A stretch of DNA of 64,000 nt from Streptomyces sp. DH37. Lineage in GTDB: Bacteria; Actinomycetota; Actinomycetes; Streptomycetales; Streptomycetaceae. Below, piece after piece: positions 27,071 to 35,632 of the stretch. The position numbers were made by a program, and so were the translations under genes. The stretch spans positions 186,001 through 250,000 of the forward strand of contig NZ_JARVKV010000001.1 in NCBI RefSeq assembly GCF_029813835.1. The letters run 5' to 3'. How positions within the stretch are numbered: position 1 is the first letter of the stretch; each line of letters opens with the position of its first letter. The notes beneath the pieces were generated by a model. The model searched no databases, had not been told where the DNA came from, and saw nothing but the letters and a program-made list of their open reading frames with translations.

Positions 27071-28107
27071 CGGAAGCGCTCGGGATGCAGGGCGCGGGCC
27101 AGGTCCCCGACCGCGTGCGGGGGACGTACGCCGACCAGGGTCGCGGTCAGCGGCAGGACGGCGAACCGCTTGTTCCTGATGGCGGGAACGTCGGCGAGGG
27201 CGGGCTGGGAGAGCAGGAACTCCTTCTTCGCCTCGACGCTGCCCGCACCGCGGTAGTGGTAGATCACGACGACCTCGGGCCTGCGCTCGACGACCTGCTC
27301 CCAGGAGACGTCCCCGAAGACCTCGTCGAGGTCGTCGAACACGTTGCGTCCGCCCGCCAGCCGGATGATCTCGGTGCCCAGGCCCCTGCCGCCCGCGGTG
27401 AAGGCGGACTTGTCGCCGCTGTCGTAGACGAACACCGGCACGGCGGGCGCGCCCTCCACGGCCTCGGCGACCCGGGAGGTCCGCTTCCGGAGGTCGGCCA
27501 CCAGCTCCTCGGCGCGCTCCCGCACGCCGAAGATCCTGCCGATGGTGCGGATCTCCTCGTAGGCGTCGTCCATGGTGGCTCCGCCGTCGCCGCAGTACTC
27601 GCGGTTGAGGTGGGTGTCGATGCCCGCGTCGGCGAACGCCTGCCGGGAGCGGCCCTCGTTCTCCGCGAAGGCGCTGCCGTAGCCGCCGTAGACGAAGTCC
27701 GGCTCGGCCTCCAGGACCGTCTCGAAGGAGGGCTCCTTCTCCGCCAGCTCCGGGACGCTCTCGAAGTCCTCCCTGTACTCGGGCAGCACCGCCGAGTCGG
27801 GGAAGGCGGTGCCGACCATGACGTCCCTCAGCCCGAGCGCGAGCATCAGCTCCGCCGGGTGCTGGTGGATGGTCACGACCCGTGAGGGCGGCTCCTCGTA
27901 CGTGGTGCGCACGCCGCAGTTGTCGACCGTGACGGGGAAACCCTCCGGGGAACCGGACGCCGCCCGGTCGCCCGTGCCGCCGCCGGCGCCGCAGCCGGCC
28001 ACCAGGGCGGCGACCAGTGCCAGTGCCAGCGCCAACGGGCCGCGCGCGGCCGTCCGGCGCGCACCGGACGGGTGGGAAGAAGAAGGACGGGACATGCCGT
28101 CGTACAC
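27067..28107 (-). CDS. btuF: ABC transporter substrate-binding lipoprotein (BtuF-like)
   Basis: A 346-residue periplasmic-binding lipoprotein. The signal peptide ends in the lipobox LVAGC; the body is a class III (BtuF/FhuD) fold with RVVTIHQHPAELMLALGL, LAEKEPSFETVLEAEPDFVYGG and DVSWEQVVERRPEVVVIYH. It should capture the substrate outside the membrane and deliver it to BtuCD. The GTG at 28107 has AGGAGG six bases upstream. The cobalamin riboswitch directly upstream is the strongest hint that the ligand is vitamin B12 or a precursor. Confidence 0.88.
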   Translation of the reverse strand: MYDGMSRPSSSHPSGARRTAARGPLALALALVAALVAGCGAGGGTGDRAASGSPEGFPVTVDNCGVRTTYEEPPSRVVTIHQHPAELMLALGLRDVMVGTAFPDSAVLPEYREDFESVPELAEKEPSFETVLEAEPDFVYGGYGSAFAENEGRSRQAFADAGIDTHLNREYCGDGGATMDDAYEEIRTIGRIFGVRERAEELVADLRKRTSRVAEAVEGAPAVPVFVYDSGDKSAFTAGGRGLGTEIIRLAGGRNVFDDLDEVFGDVSWEQVVERRPEVVVIYHYRGAGSVEAKKEFLLSQPALADVPAIRNKRFAVLPLTATLVGVRPPHAVGDLARALHPERFR

Positions 28108-28140
28108 GTGACGCCTCCTGCGGAGTCCTCGCTCCTCGGA

Positions 28141-28312
28141 CAGACCCGCGACAGGACAGTGTCCTGACTCCCGGATCGACGCTCCCCCGGCCTTCCCGCT
28201 TGCGCAGTGGCGTTCACGAAGGGTTGTGCTCCCCGGTCACAGTGGCGGGACCGTGCCGGATTCGCACCGGCTTCCTGGCACCCGTCGCGGTGATGACCAG
28301 GCGATACTACGC
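28141..28312 (-). promoter_or_regulatory. Cobalamin (B12) riboswitch
   Basis: Reading on the minus strand the core includes GGGTGCCAGGAAGCCGGTG, CGAATCCGGCACGG, and the B12 box as CCGCCACTGTGACCGG, followed by AAGGCCGGGGGAG and GGGAGTCAGGACACTG, all in the canonical order. It ends about 35 bases before the btuF start, where the AGGAGG site could be sequestered when adenosylcobalamin binds. It should turn the importer off when B12 is plentiful. Confidence 0.93.
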
Positions 28313-28355
28313 ACCCGCGCGGGTGGGGCGGAAGGAAGGGTGCGGACGCCCCGCC

Positions 28356-28490
28356 TCAGCGGCGCGGGGCCCACCTCTGGAGCGCCTCCGGCGGCCCCGC
28401 CGAGAACCGCCGCAGCCACAGCGCGGAGCCCGCCGTCAGCACCGCGCACACCGCCGCCCACAGCCCGATCACCCACCACGCCCGCCCCGC
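28356..28490 (-). pseudogene. Remnant of a DUF418 membrane protein C-terminus
   Basis: A short frame ending at 28356 reads WWVIGLWAAVCAVLTAGS then ALWLRRFSAGPPEALQRW, which looks like the last membrane helix and the F-x-x-GP-x-E-x-L-W tail of DUF418 proteins. The rest of the several-hundred-residue family protein is absent: upstream the frame is Arg/Gly-rich and then meets the sulfotransferase stop. A 38-residue peptide from GTG could still be made. I treat it as a truncated relic. Confidence 0.5.
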
Positions 28491-28595
28491 GCCGTCGAGC
28501 CGTCCGTTCCGCCGTCCGTTCCGCCGCGCGGGACGGACGGCCCGCCGCTCGGGGCCGGCCGCCGCCGGCCGGGCGGGCCCGCGGCCGGCCGCTCC

Positions 28596-29513
28596 TCACG
28601 CGTCGCGGGCGAGCCAGGCGCGCAGGTCGGCGGGGAGCCGTTCCATCGCCGCGCGGTACAGCGCGAGGTCCTCCTCGGTGGCGGTGCCGCGCCACTGCCC
28701 GCTGTGTCCCCTGTGGAAGAACCGGAACGAGGTGGCCGCGGTTCCGATCGCGCCCTCCCCGAAGATCCGGTCCTGCCCGGAGCGCATGTCGGAGAAGGTG
28801 CACGCCCGTACCAGCTCGGGCCAGAGGCCCTCGTCCACCGGGATGTCCAGGAACGCGCTGACGCGGCGCATCTGCCCGTCGAGGTCGTCGAGCATGTCCT
28901 GGTAGTGGAGGAAGAGGACGTTGGGCTCGTCGCGGTGCCGCCACCAGGATGCCAGGTGGTGGGTGGGCGAGTTGAACGGCCAGCCGTCGGACTCCCACGG
29001 GAAGGCGCTGCGGGTGAAGTACCCGCGCCAGTGCTCGTGGACGTCCTCGGGGACCGGGGGATGGACGGGGGTGTGGACGTCGTCGCCGACGGGCCCGGGC
29101 GGGAGCAGGCCGGCCGCCCGGCCGGTGCCCATCGCGTGGTTGTGGGTGGAGAGCGCGGCGTCCCGCAGATCGCGTCCGACGACCAGGTACGACACCTCGG
29201 AGTGGACCGGCAGGGCGTCCATCGGGAGGTGGGTCTTGATGAACCGCCGGTGCCGCTGTTCCCGCAGGGTCCCGAGCATGCGGTCCAGGGGGACGAAGGC
29301 GCAGTCGAGCCAGGGGCTGATCTCCATGAGGGGCCCCGGGAGCCGGGTGCTCTGGAAGACCAGGACGGAGGTGATCCGCTGTGTCCAGGTGGTGCCCACC
29401 TTGGGCGGGGTCGAGATGACGATGTCGCCGGGACGCGGCCGGTAGCTGTCCCAGTACGTGCTGTCGGTGAAGAAACTCCGGTACGTGCGCCGAGGGGGCA
29501 TCTGTGTGCGCAT
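28596..29513 (-). CDS. PAPS-dependent sulfotransferase family protein
   Basis: A 305-residue cytosolic sulfotransferase (Sulfotransfer_1 type). The 5'-phosphosulfate loop is DIVISTPPKVGTTWTQRI, the 3'-phosphate site is YLVVGRDLRDAALSTHNH, and the catalytic-base region is FIKTHLPMDALP with a candidate His. It would move a sulfuryl group from PAPS to a hydroxyl or amine of an unknown acceptor. GGAGA precedes the ATG at 29513. No PAPS-making or biosynthetic genes are adjacent, so the acceptor cannot be guessed. Confidence 0.87.
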   Translation of the reverse strand: MRTQMPPRRTYRSFFTDSTYWDSYRPRPGDIVISTPPKVGTTWTQRITSVLVFQSTRLPGPLMEISPWLDCAFVPLDRMLGTLREQRHRRFIKTHLPMDALPVHSEVSYLVVGRDLRDAALSTHNHAMGTGRAAGLLPPGPVGDDVHTPVHPPVPEDVHEHWRGYFTRSAFPWESDGWPFNSPTHHLASWWRHRDEPNVLFLHYQDMLDDLDGQMRRVSAFLDIPVDEGLWPELVRACTFSDMRSGQDRIFGEGAIGTAATSFRFFHRGHSGQWRGTATEEDLALYRAAMERLPADLRAWLARDA

Positions 29514-30184
29514 GGCGGGATTCTCCGCCGGACGTGCCGGCCGCTCAACAGCGCGATACCGGCCACGGGCGGGCCCGCCTCCCGGGGGGGAGCCCCCGCG
29601 TTCGGCGCGCGGAACGCCGCCCGCCGACACCGTCGGTGAAAGGTCCTCGGGCCTGCCGCCTGCGGGGAAATCCGCCCGCCGCACGGCGTCGAACGGCGCG
29701 CGGCGGGGAGCGACCGGCCCGCCGTGTTCGTTGCCGTCAGCCCCTTGAGGCATCGGGCCGGTCCCGTGACGATCAGGCACTCCGGCGCTCGTGGTGGTCG
29801 CGGGTGAGCCCCGGCATCACCGGCGCCATGGCGCCGCGCCCGGTCCCGCGGACCGGAATCCGGCGGGTCGTCACACCGCGCCCACCCGGCGCGGGGCGTG
29901 GGCCGGCACACCTGCCCGGCGAGGAGCCCCGCCCGGGTGGTCGCCGCGGTCGCCGCGGGGAAGCCCCGCGACCGCATCCCCGGCACCGAACCGGTCGTCG
30001 GCGTGGAGGAACCGGAGCGGCGGCAGGGGCCCTTCGACCGGAGCCCGGTCGCCCTGCCGGTGCGTTTCCCGCCCGCGGCCCCCGTGCGGCGGCCCTCCGG
30101 GGACCGCGGACGGCGGCGGACGAAGGTGCGGGCGCGCGGCCTTCCGGACGCGCCGGCGGCGGCCACGACCGCGCGGGCCGCGGC
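29514..30184. other. Non-coding stretch without recognisable gene
   Basis: About 670 bases between two minus-strand genes. Several long frames exist on both strands but each has Arg/Pro/Gly/Ala-rich composition without family motifs. It may hold gene relics that I cannot identify. Confidence 0.4.
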
Positions 30185-30652
30185 CTACGGCCGGGCGCCG
30201 CTCCCGGCCGTGGCGACGGGCGGGCTCCGGACCACCGTCGGCTCGGCCGACGGAGAGCCCGGTATCGCCGACGGAGCGTGGGTGGGGTCGGCCGGCCCGG
30301 GCGGGGTGCCGGGGCGCTCCTCCCCGGCGGGGCGGGGGCTCGCGGTCTCCGGTGGCGCCGACGGGGAGGGCGAGGCCGGCGGACCGCTCGCGGGCGGCGG
30401 GGCGAGGGGGACCGCCGGGGGCACGGGCGCCACCTGTGCGGAGAAGTACAGCGGCAGCGCGACGAGGGCGGCGACGGCGCACGACACGCCGACCCCGGCC
30501 GCCGCGCGGAGCAGCCGGCGGCGCGCCGCGGCGCGGCGGATCGCCTCGTAGCGGCCGGGGGGCGGACCGAGGCGTTCGGAGGACGGCCGCAGGATGACGG
30601 CGAGGGGATCGTCCGGCTCGAAGTCCGGACCCTCGTCAGCGTGTGTGATCAA
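30185..30652 (-). CDS. Single-pass membrane protein linked to an ECF sigma factor
   Basis: A 155-residue protein. A cytoplasmic N-terminal part of about 45 residues (MITHADEGPDFEPDDPLAVILRP) precedes one membrane helix (AAAGVGVSCAVAALVALPLYFSA). The outer part is a Pro/Ser/Ala-rich stalk. It starts with TTG at 30652, inside the end of the sigma gene, with GAGGAGA five bases upstream, so the two should be translationally coupled. Position and topology suggest an anti-sigma or sigma-associated membrane protein, but no zinc-binding anti-sigma motif (HxxxCxxC) is present. Function is inferred only. Confidence 0.65.
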   Translation of the reverse strand: MITHADEGPDFEPDDPLAVILRPSSERLGPPPGRYEAIRRAAARRRLLRAAAGVGVSCAVAALVALPLYFSAQVAPVPPAVPLAPPPASGPPASPSPSAPPETASPRPAGEERPGTPPGPADPTHAPSAIPGSPSAEPTVVRSPPVATAGSGARP

Positions 30653-31151
30653 GGCTTCTCCTCAGGTGGGCGCGGAGCAGCTCCCGGGCCGCGTGGAGGT
30701 CGGCCTTGACGGTTCCCTCCTTGCGCCCGGTCAGCACGGACACCTCCCGGATCGACATGTCGGCGTAGTAGTGCAGCAGGATCGGGACGCGCAGTCGCTC
30801 CGGCAGCGACTGCACGAGCAGGCGGACCGAGGGGTCGGCCTGCTCGGTCTGCGGGCCGACGACGGCTTCGGCGGTGACCTGGCGCACCGCCCTGCGCTCG
30901 CGCTCCAGCTTGCGCCAGTGGTCCCGGACGAGGTTGGCCGCGGTGACGTAGAGGAAACCCTGGGGCTCCGCGACGGACGTCCAGCGGGCCCAGAGCCGGG
31001 TGAACGCCTCCGAGGCGATCTCGTGGGCCGTCTCGTCGTCGTCGACCAGCCGGCGGCACCAGCCGGCGAGACGCGGGTAGAGGGCGGCGAACAGCTCGGA
31101 CGCTGCTCTCCTGCGGGACCGTTTCAACGCTCTCCATGGTCGTGGTGGCAC
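30636..31151 (-). CDS. ECF-type RNA polymerase sigma factor
   Basis: A 171-residue ECF sigma factor. Region 2 contains DDDETAHEIASEAFTRLWARW and GFLYVTAANLVRDHWRKLERE; region 4 contains SLPERLRVPILLHYYADMSIREVSVLTGRKEGTVKADLHAARELL, a helix-turn-helix for -35 recognition. The GTG at 31151 is the only plausible start although it lacks a good ribosome binding site. It lies 63 bases after the sortase gene in the same direction and overlaps the membrane-protein gene by 17 bases. It may control the sortase locus or cell-envelope genes. Confidence 0.87.
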   Translation of the reverse strand: MPPRPWRALKRSRRRAASELFAALYPRLAGWCRRLVDDDETAHEIASEAFTRLWARWTSVAEPQGFLYVTAANLVRDHWRKLERERRAVRQVTAEAVVGPQTEQADPSVRLLVQSLPERLRVPILLHYYADMSIREVSVLTGRKEGTVKADLHAARELLRAHLRRSLDHTR

Positions 31152-31214
31152 ATGCGGGCAGGGGTCCCGGGCCGCTGGAGTACGGTTCCACCGGCCCGGG
31201 ACCCGGGCGGGGGC

Positions 31215-31826
31215 TCAAGGGCCGGCCGAGGCCAGCGCGGCGAAGACGATCACGTTGCCGAGGTAGCCGTCACCGCCGCGGGGGCCGCCGCAGGTGATGA
31301 GCCGCAGCTCGGGGCGGTCCACGTTCCCGTAGACCGCGTCCACCGGGAAAGCGGCCTTGGCGACCGTCCGTACGGCGTCGACGGCGAACACCGCCGTCGT
31401 GCCGTTCTCCAGGCGCGCCGCGATCCGCTCGTCCCGCCGCAGCCGCGCGAGGTGCCGGAAGACCCCGTCCCCGTGGACGCCGACCGTGGTGTGGCCGAGG
31501 ATCACCGACGGGCCGGTCTGACCCGGCGTCGGCGAGTGCCGGTACCAGCCCGCCCGGTCGTGCGCCGTGATCGGGGGCACCTGCACGCTGCCGTCCGAGG
31601 CCAGCCCCAGCCGCATGACCGGGGTGTCGACCCCGATGGCCGGGATGCGCAACCGGACCGGGACCGAACGGCCGAGGGCGCGTGCCGTCCTCGCCGCGGG
31701 CCGCGGGGGCGGTGGCGTGCCGGCGGACCGTGCGGTCGCGTCCCGGCCGGCACGGGGGCCGCCGCAGCCCACGAGCAGCGAGACCGGCGCCGCGGCGGCG
31801 AAGGCGCGCCTGGAGAGCGACGTCAT
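31215..31826 (-). CDS. Class F sortase
   Basis: A 203-residue transpeptidase. The N-terminus has a signal/anchor (SRRAFAAAAPVSLLVGC, which also reads as a lipobox). The sortase domain holds RLRIPAIGVDTPVMRLGL, the catalytic His in SVILGHTTV and the catalytic Cys in LRLITCGGPRGGDGYLGNVIVFA. Class F enzymes attach surface proteins to the actinobacterial cell wall. Its ATG overlaps the stop of the small LPxTG-like protein gene, which is probably its substrate. Confidence 0.88.
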   Translation of the reverse strand: MTSLSRRAFAAAAPVSLLVGCGGPRAGRDATARSAGTPPPPRPAARTARALGRSVPVRLRIPAIGVDTPVMRLGLASDGSVQVPPITAHDRAGWYRHSPTPGQTGPSVILGHTTVGVHGDGVFRHLARLRRDERIAARLENGTTAVFAVDAVRTVAKAAFPVDAVYGNVDRPELRLITCGGPRGGDGYLGNVIVFAALASAGP

Positions 31827-32227
31827 GCCCCGGTCGCCCGCCGGCGACGTACGAGGAGGGTGGCCGCGCCGCCGCCGACGAGCACCGCGGCGGCTGCGCC
31901 GACCAGCCCGCCCGCGGTCCCGGCCCCGGAGCGCGACGACACCGGCGCCGCACCGGTGTCCGGCGCGCCGCTGGGCACGACGGAGACCTGGCTCGGCGCC
32001 GGCGTCGGGGCCGGCGGGACGCTCGCGACCGGCGTCGGCGCCGCGGCGGAGGGGACCGCGGTGGACGGAGCCGGCGCGGGAGCCGCGGTGGGCGGGGCGG
32101 GGGCGGGGGCCACGGTGGCCGGCCCGTTCGTGGGGACCGGGCTCGCCCCGTCGGCGAGCGCGGGCGCCGCGCTCGCCAGCACGGCGGCGCACGCCAGTGC
32201 CGTGGCACTGAGGACAGTTCGGCGCAT
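31823..32227 (-). CDS. Small Pro/Ala-rich secreted protein with sortase-type C-terminus
   Basis: A 134-residue protein: signal peptide (cleavage near APALA), a Pro/Ala/Thr/Ser-rich spacer and a C-terminal block of PDTGAAP, a glycine/alanine-rich hydrophobic helix (GGLVGAAAAVLVGGGAATLLV) and RRRR. This tripartite end is a cell-wall sorting signal with PDTG in place of the full LPxTG. The adjoining sortase gene overlaps it by ATGA, which makes it the likely substrate. GAGAGAG precedes the ATG. Confidence 0.78.
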   Translation of the reverse strand: MRRTVLSATALACAAVLASAAPALADGASPVPTNGPATVAPAPAPPTAAPAPAPSTAVPSAAAPTPVASVPPAPTPAPSQVSVVPSGAPDTGAAPVSSRSGAGTAGGLVGAAAAVLVGGGAATLLVRRRRATGA

Positions 32228-32429
32228 GGATCGCTCTCTCTCGTCGGTCGGCCCACCGGGTGACGCGGCGGGCTGCGTTACGGATCGAGCGGAGAGACGA
32301 GGCGGCGGCCGGACTGGTTGTAAAGAGACGGCAAAGCCGTCAGGGGCCGCCACACGCGGAGGAGGAGGGGGTTGGCCGCCGGTCGCCGGGTGGGGGATGA
32401 TCCGGCTGTCCGGGCGGTGGGGAGGACGT

Positions 32430-33515
32430 ATGGCCGTGTTCGCGTGCGCGCGGTGCGGCGCCGTGCTGACCGCCCCCGTGTCGCAGGTCGCGCTTCCCGT
32501 TCACGCCCACCAGCGGTACCGGCACGAACTGCTCCCCGCGCTGATGGAGCCGGGGACGTACGCGGTCGATCCGGAGCCCTTCGGCCCGCCGTGGCGGCTG
32601 TGGAGCGGGATCGGGGCGGAGGAGGCGGAGGAGCGCGGCGTGTTCGCACCGGTCGACGCCCTGTCCTGCGGCGAGCCGGGAGCGGTCGTCGTCGCACCGG
32701 GCGACGTGCGCGGCACCGTCCTGATCCCGGAGCGGTGCGGCGGCTACTGCATCGGGCCGGACGGGAGGGACGGCCCGAACCTGGCGTGCGCGCGGTGCGG
32801 CCTGCCCGCGGCGACCCGCATCGACGACTGCTCGTCGTGGCAGGCGGTGTGGCTCGCCCCGAACGCCGTGCGCCGCCTCCCGGCCGACGAACCGGCTCCT
32901 CGGACGGACGACACGGACGACTGGGACGACTGGGACGACTGGGACGTGCTGCCGGGGGAGTGGGAGGCCACGCCGCCGGTCGAGCCGTCAGGAGCGTGGA
33001 GCCCGCGGTGGGAGGCGGCGGTCGGGGCGGCGCTGGCGCATCTGCTGGCCGCCTCGGCGGGCGGACCCGTGGCCGTTCCCGGCGGTCTCGCCGCGGACAC
33101 GTTCGGCCGCGCGCTCGGCGCGCTGCTCCCGCCGGGACCGTCGGCCAGGCAGGCGGCCCCGGCCGGACCGGGCCTGCCCGCCTGCGGCCCCGCGGCCGAC
33201 ATCGCCCTGGTTCCGCGGCACCCCCGGACGGGACGGGTGTGGCAGCCGTCCGGCGCCGTGGACACCGTGCCGCTGGCCGCCGACGTGTGGGCGTGCCTGG
33301 CCTTCCGTCAGGTCCGCCCGCCGGTCCCCGCGACGCGCGGACTGCCCGACGGCGTTCTGCGCGACGATCCGCCGCCGCCGCACCCGTGGGAGCCGTTCCG
33401 GCCCGACTCCGGGGTGTTCCTCGCCACGCTGGCACGGCTGCCCGCCGTCCGCCGGCCATGGCTGCGCGGGATCTACGACCGGGTGAGGGACCACCCGTAC
33501 GAGCGCCCGTTCTGA
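32430..33515 (+). CDS. Cysteine-motif protein of unknown function
   Basis: A 361-residue protein starting at the ATG at 32430, which has GGGGAGG five bases upstream. The N-terminal part has a zinc-ribbon look: CARCGAVL at residues 6-9, CGGYC near 115 and CARCG near 130. A central acidic linker repeats WDD three times (TDDWDDWDDWD). The C-terminal half contains conserved-looking tryptophans (EPSGAWSPRWEAAVGAAL and LRGIYDRVRDHPYERPF). Signal peptide and membrane segments are absent. I do not recognise a family; it is probably cytosolic and metal-binding. Confidence 0.7.
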   Translation: MAVFACARCGAVLTAPVSQVALPVHAHQRYRHELLPALMEPGTYAVDPEPFGPPWRLWSGIGAEEAEERGVFAPVDALSCGEPGAVVVAPGDVRGTVLIPERCGGYCIGPDGRDGPNLACARCGLPAATRIDDCSSWQAVWLAPNAVRRLPADEPAPRTDDTDDWDDWDDWDVLPGEWEATPPVEPSGAWSPRWEAAVGAALAHLLAASAGGPVAVPGGLAADTFGRALGALLPPGPSARQAAPAGPGLPACGPAADIALVPRHPRTGRVWQPSGAVDTVPLAADVWACLAFRQVRPPVPATRGLPDGVLRDDPPPPHPWEPFRPDSGVFLATLARLPAVRRPWLRGIYDRVRDHPYERPF

Positions 33516-33573
33516 CCGCCCGTTCCAGGGGCCGCCCCCGGCCGGCCATGTGCGCGGTGGTGGTGCGCCGGGA

Positions 33574-33603
33574 ACGCCCCGGACCGTGGCGGGTCCGGGG
33601 CGT
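33574..33603. terminator. Bidirectional terminator hairpin
   Basis: Arms of 12 bp at 33574-33585 and 33592-33603 between the convergent ends at 33515 and 33627. Confidence 0.75.
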
Positions 33604-33626
33604 CCGGCGTCTGCGGCCGGGCGTCG

Positions 33627-35078
33627 TCAGCGTCCGCGGTTCCGGCGGCGGCGCGACGGGGCCCCGCCGCGCCTGGCGTGCTCCTGTACCGGTGCGGTGA
33701 TGGTCACGGGGACGCCGGAGGGCGCCTGCGCGCCGGTGATGCGGCTCAGTTCGGCCTCTCCGGAGCGGACGCGGGCGGTGTGCGGGACGATGCCGGCGCA
33801 GGCCATCAGACGGTCCATGGCACGCCGCTGGTCGGGGGTGACCAGGGTGACGACGCTGCCGGACTCGCCGGCCCGCGCGGTACGGCCGCCGCGGTGCAGG
33901 TAGTCCTTGTGGTCGCCGGGCGGGTCGACGTTGACCACCAGGTCGAGGTTGTCGACGTGGATGCCGCGGGCGGCGACGTTGGTGGCCACCAGCACGGTGA
34001 CGTGGCCGTCCTTGAACTGGGTGAGGGTGCGGGTGCGCTCGGGCTGGGACTTGCCGCCGTGCAGTGCGGCGGCGCGCACACCACTGCTCAGCAGGTGCCT
34101 GGTGAGCCGGTCCACGGCGTGCTTGGTGTCCAGGAACATGATCACCCGGCCGTCGCGGGCCGCGATCTCGGTGGTGACGGCGTGCTTGTCGGCGCCGTGG
34201 ACGTGCAGGGTGTGGTGCTCCATGGTGGTGACCGCACCCGCCGAGGGGTCGACGGAGTGGACCACCGGGTCGTTCAGGTAGCGGCGGACCAGGAGGTCGA
34301 CGTTGCGGTCCAGGGTGGCCGAGAACAGCATCCGCTGCCCCTCGGGGCGCACCTGGTCGAGCAGCGCGGTGACCTGGGGCATGAAGCCCATGTCGGCCAT
34401 CTGGTCGGCCTCGTCCAGCACGGTGGCCCCGACCTGGTCCAGATGGCAGTCGCCCCGCTCGATGAGGTCCTTGAGCCGTCCCGGGGTGGCGACCACCACC
34501 TCGGCCCCGGAGCGCAGCGCGCCGGCCTGCCGCCCGATGGACACGCCGCCGACCACGGTGACCGTCCGCAGGGACAGCGAGCGGGCGTACGGGGTGAGCG
34601 CGTCGGTGACCTGCTGGGCCAGCTCGCGGGTGGGCACGAGGACCAGGGCCAGCGGCCGGCGCGGCCTGGCGCGCTGCCCGGCGGTGCGGGCGAGCAGGGC
34701 CAGCCCGAACGCGAGGGTCTTGCCCGACCCGGTGCGGCCCCGGCCCAGGACGTCCCGGCCGGCCAGCGAGTTCGGCAGGGTGGCCGCCTGGATCGGGAAC
34801 GGCTCGTTCATGCCCAGGTCGGTGAGCGTCCTCAGCAGCGCGGCCGGCATGTCCAGTTCGGCGAACGTGGCCGCCGCGGGCAGGGCGGGCGTGACGGTGA
34901 CCGGCGGCGCGAACTCGCCCTGGAGCGAGGCGGGCCGGCGTCCGTGGCCGCCGGAGCGGCCGCGGACGTCCGGGCGGCCGGGAGCCCGCGAGCGGAATCC
35001 GCCGCTCCTGCCCGAACCGGCGGAGGTGCTTTTCGCGGTGAAGGAGCGGCGGTCGTTCGTACGGGTGGCGCGGTTCAT
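33627..35078 (-). CDS. DEAD-box ATP-dependent RNA helicase
   Basis: A 483-residue helicase with all core motifs: Q motif (FPIQAATLPNSLAGRDVLGRG), I (GRTGSGKT), Ia (PTRELAQQ), II as VLDEADQM, III (FSATL), V (VATNVAARGIHVDNLDLVVN) and VI (HRGGRTARAG). Basic Arg/Ser/Gly-rich tails at both ends probably bind RNA. DEAD-box helicases unwind structured RNA and are often cold-induced. The ATG at 35078 has GAGGAGG six bases upstream. It lies downstream of a cold-shock gene in the same direction, beyond that gene's terminator. Confidence 0.93.
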   Translation of the reverse strand: MNRATRTNDRRSFTAKSTSAGSGRSGGFRSRAPGRPDVRGRSGGHGRRPASLQGEFAPPVTVTPALPAAATFAELDMPAALLRTLTDLGMNEPFPIQAATLPNSLAGRDVLGRGRTGSGKTLAFGLALLARTAGQRARPRRPLALVLVPTRELAQQVTDALTPYARSLSLRTVTVVGGVSIGRQAGALRSGAEVVVATPGRLKDLIERGDCHLDQVGATVLDEADQMADMGFMPQVTALLDQVRPEGQRMLFSATLDRNVDLLVRRYLNDPVVHSVDPSAGAVTTMEHHTLHVHGADKHAVTTEIAARDGRVIMFLDTKHAVDRLTRHLLSSGVRAAALHGGKSQPERTRTLTQFKDGHVTVLVATNVAARGIHVDNLDLVVNVDPPGDHKDYLHRGGRTARAGESGSVVTLVTPDQRRAMDRLMACAGIVPHTARVRSGEAELSRITGAQAPSGVPVTITAPVQEHARRGGAPSRRRRNRGR

Positions 35079-35371
35079 GCGGAACCTCCTCGAAACGGCG
35101 CGTGTCGAGGATTCCCCTGGCTGAAACGAGCGGGCGGGAAAACGCAGGAACGTGCCGGTGGAAAACGGAAATGAAGTCCGGACGGCCCGGAATGGGCCAC
35201 GGGAGCCGGGGGCCGGGAGTCGCGGAACGGCGGGGCCGCCCGGACCCGTTCGGGACGACGGGGGCCGGCCCGGGGTCCGGGGCGCGGCCCGCCGTGGAAC
35301 CCGCGCGGCTTCGCGCCCCGGCAGGGTGCGGAAGTCGGCTCGGCGCACCGGGCCGGGGCCGGGAAAGGCGA

Positions 35372-35413
35372 AGAGCCGGGGCCCGCACCCCGAAGGATGC
35401 GGGCCCCGGCTCT
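35372..35413 (-). terminator. Terminator of the second cold-shock gene
   Basis: Arms of 16 bp at 35372-35387 and 35398-35413 around a 10-nt loop, starting 16 bases past the stop of the minus-strand cold-shock gene. It separates that gene from the helicase. Confidence 0.8.
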
Positions 35414-35428
35414 CGAACGCGCCAGGCG

Positions 35429-35632
35429 TCAGGCGGGAACGATGTTCTCGGCCTGCGGGCCCTTCTGGCCCTGCGTGACGTCGAAGCTCACCTTCTGGCC
35501 TTCCTGAAGCTCACGGAAGCCCTGGGCGGCGATGTTGGAGTAGTGGGCGAAGACGTCGGCGCCGCCGCCGTCCTGCTCGATGAAGCCGAAGCCCTTTTCG
35601 CTGTTGAACCACTTCACGGTGCCAGTAGCCAT
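35429..35632 (-). CDS. Cold-shock protein, CspA family
   Basis: A 67-residue cold-shock domain protein beginning [16 protein letters not shown] and ending [12 protein letters not shown], with RNP1 KGFGFIEQ and RNP2 DVFAHYSNI. It is a close paralogue of the protein at 12224-12427. AAAGGAGA precedes the ATG. An RNA chaperone role is inferred from the family. The long leader shares sequence blocks with the other cold-shock gene, so the two are probably co-regulated. Confidence 0.95.
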   Translation of the reverse strand: MATGTVKWFNSEKGFGFIEQDGGGADVFAHYSNIAAQGFRELQEGQKVSFDVTQGQKGPQAENIVPA

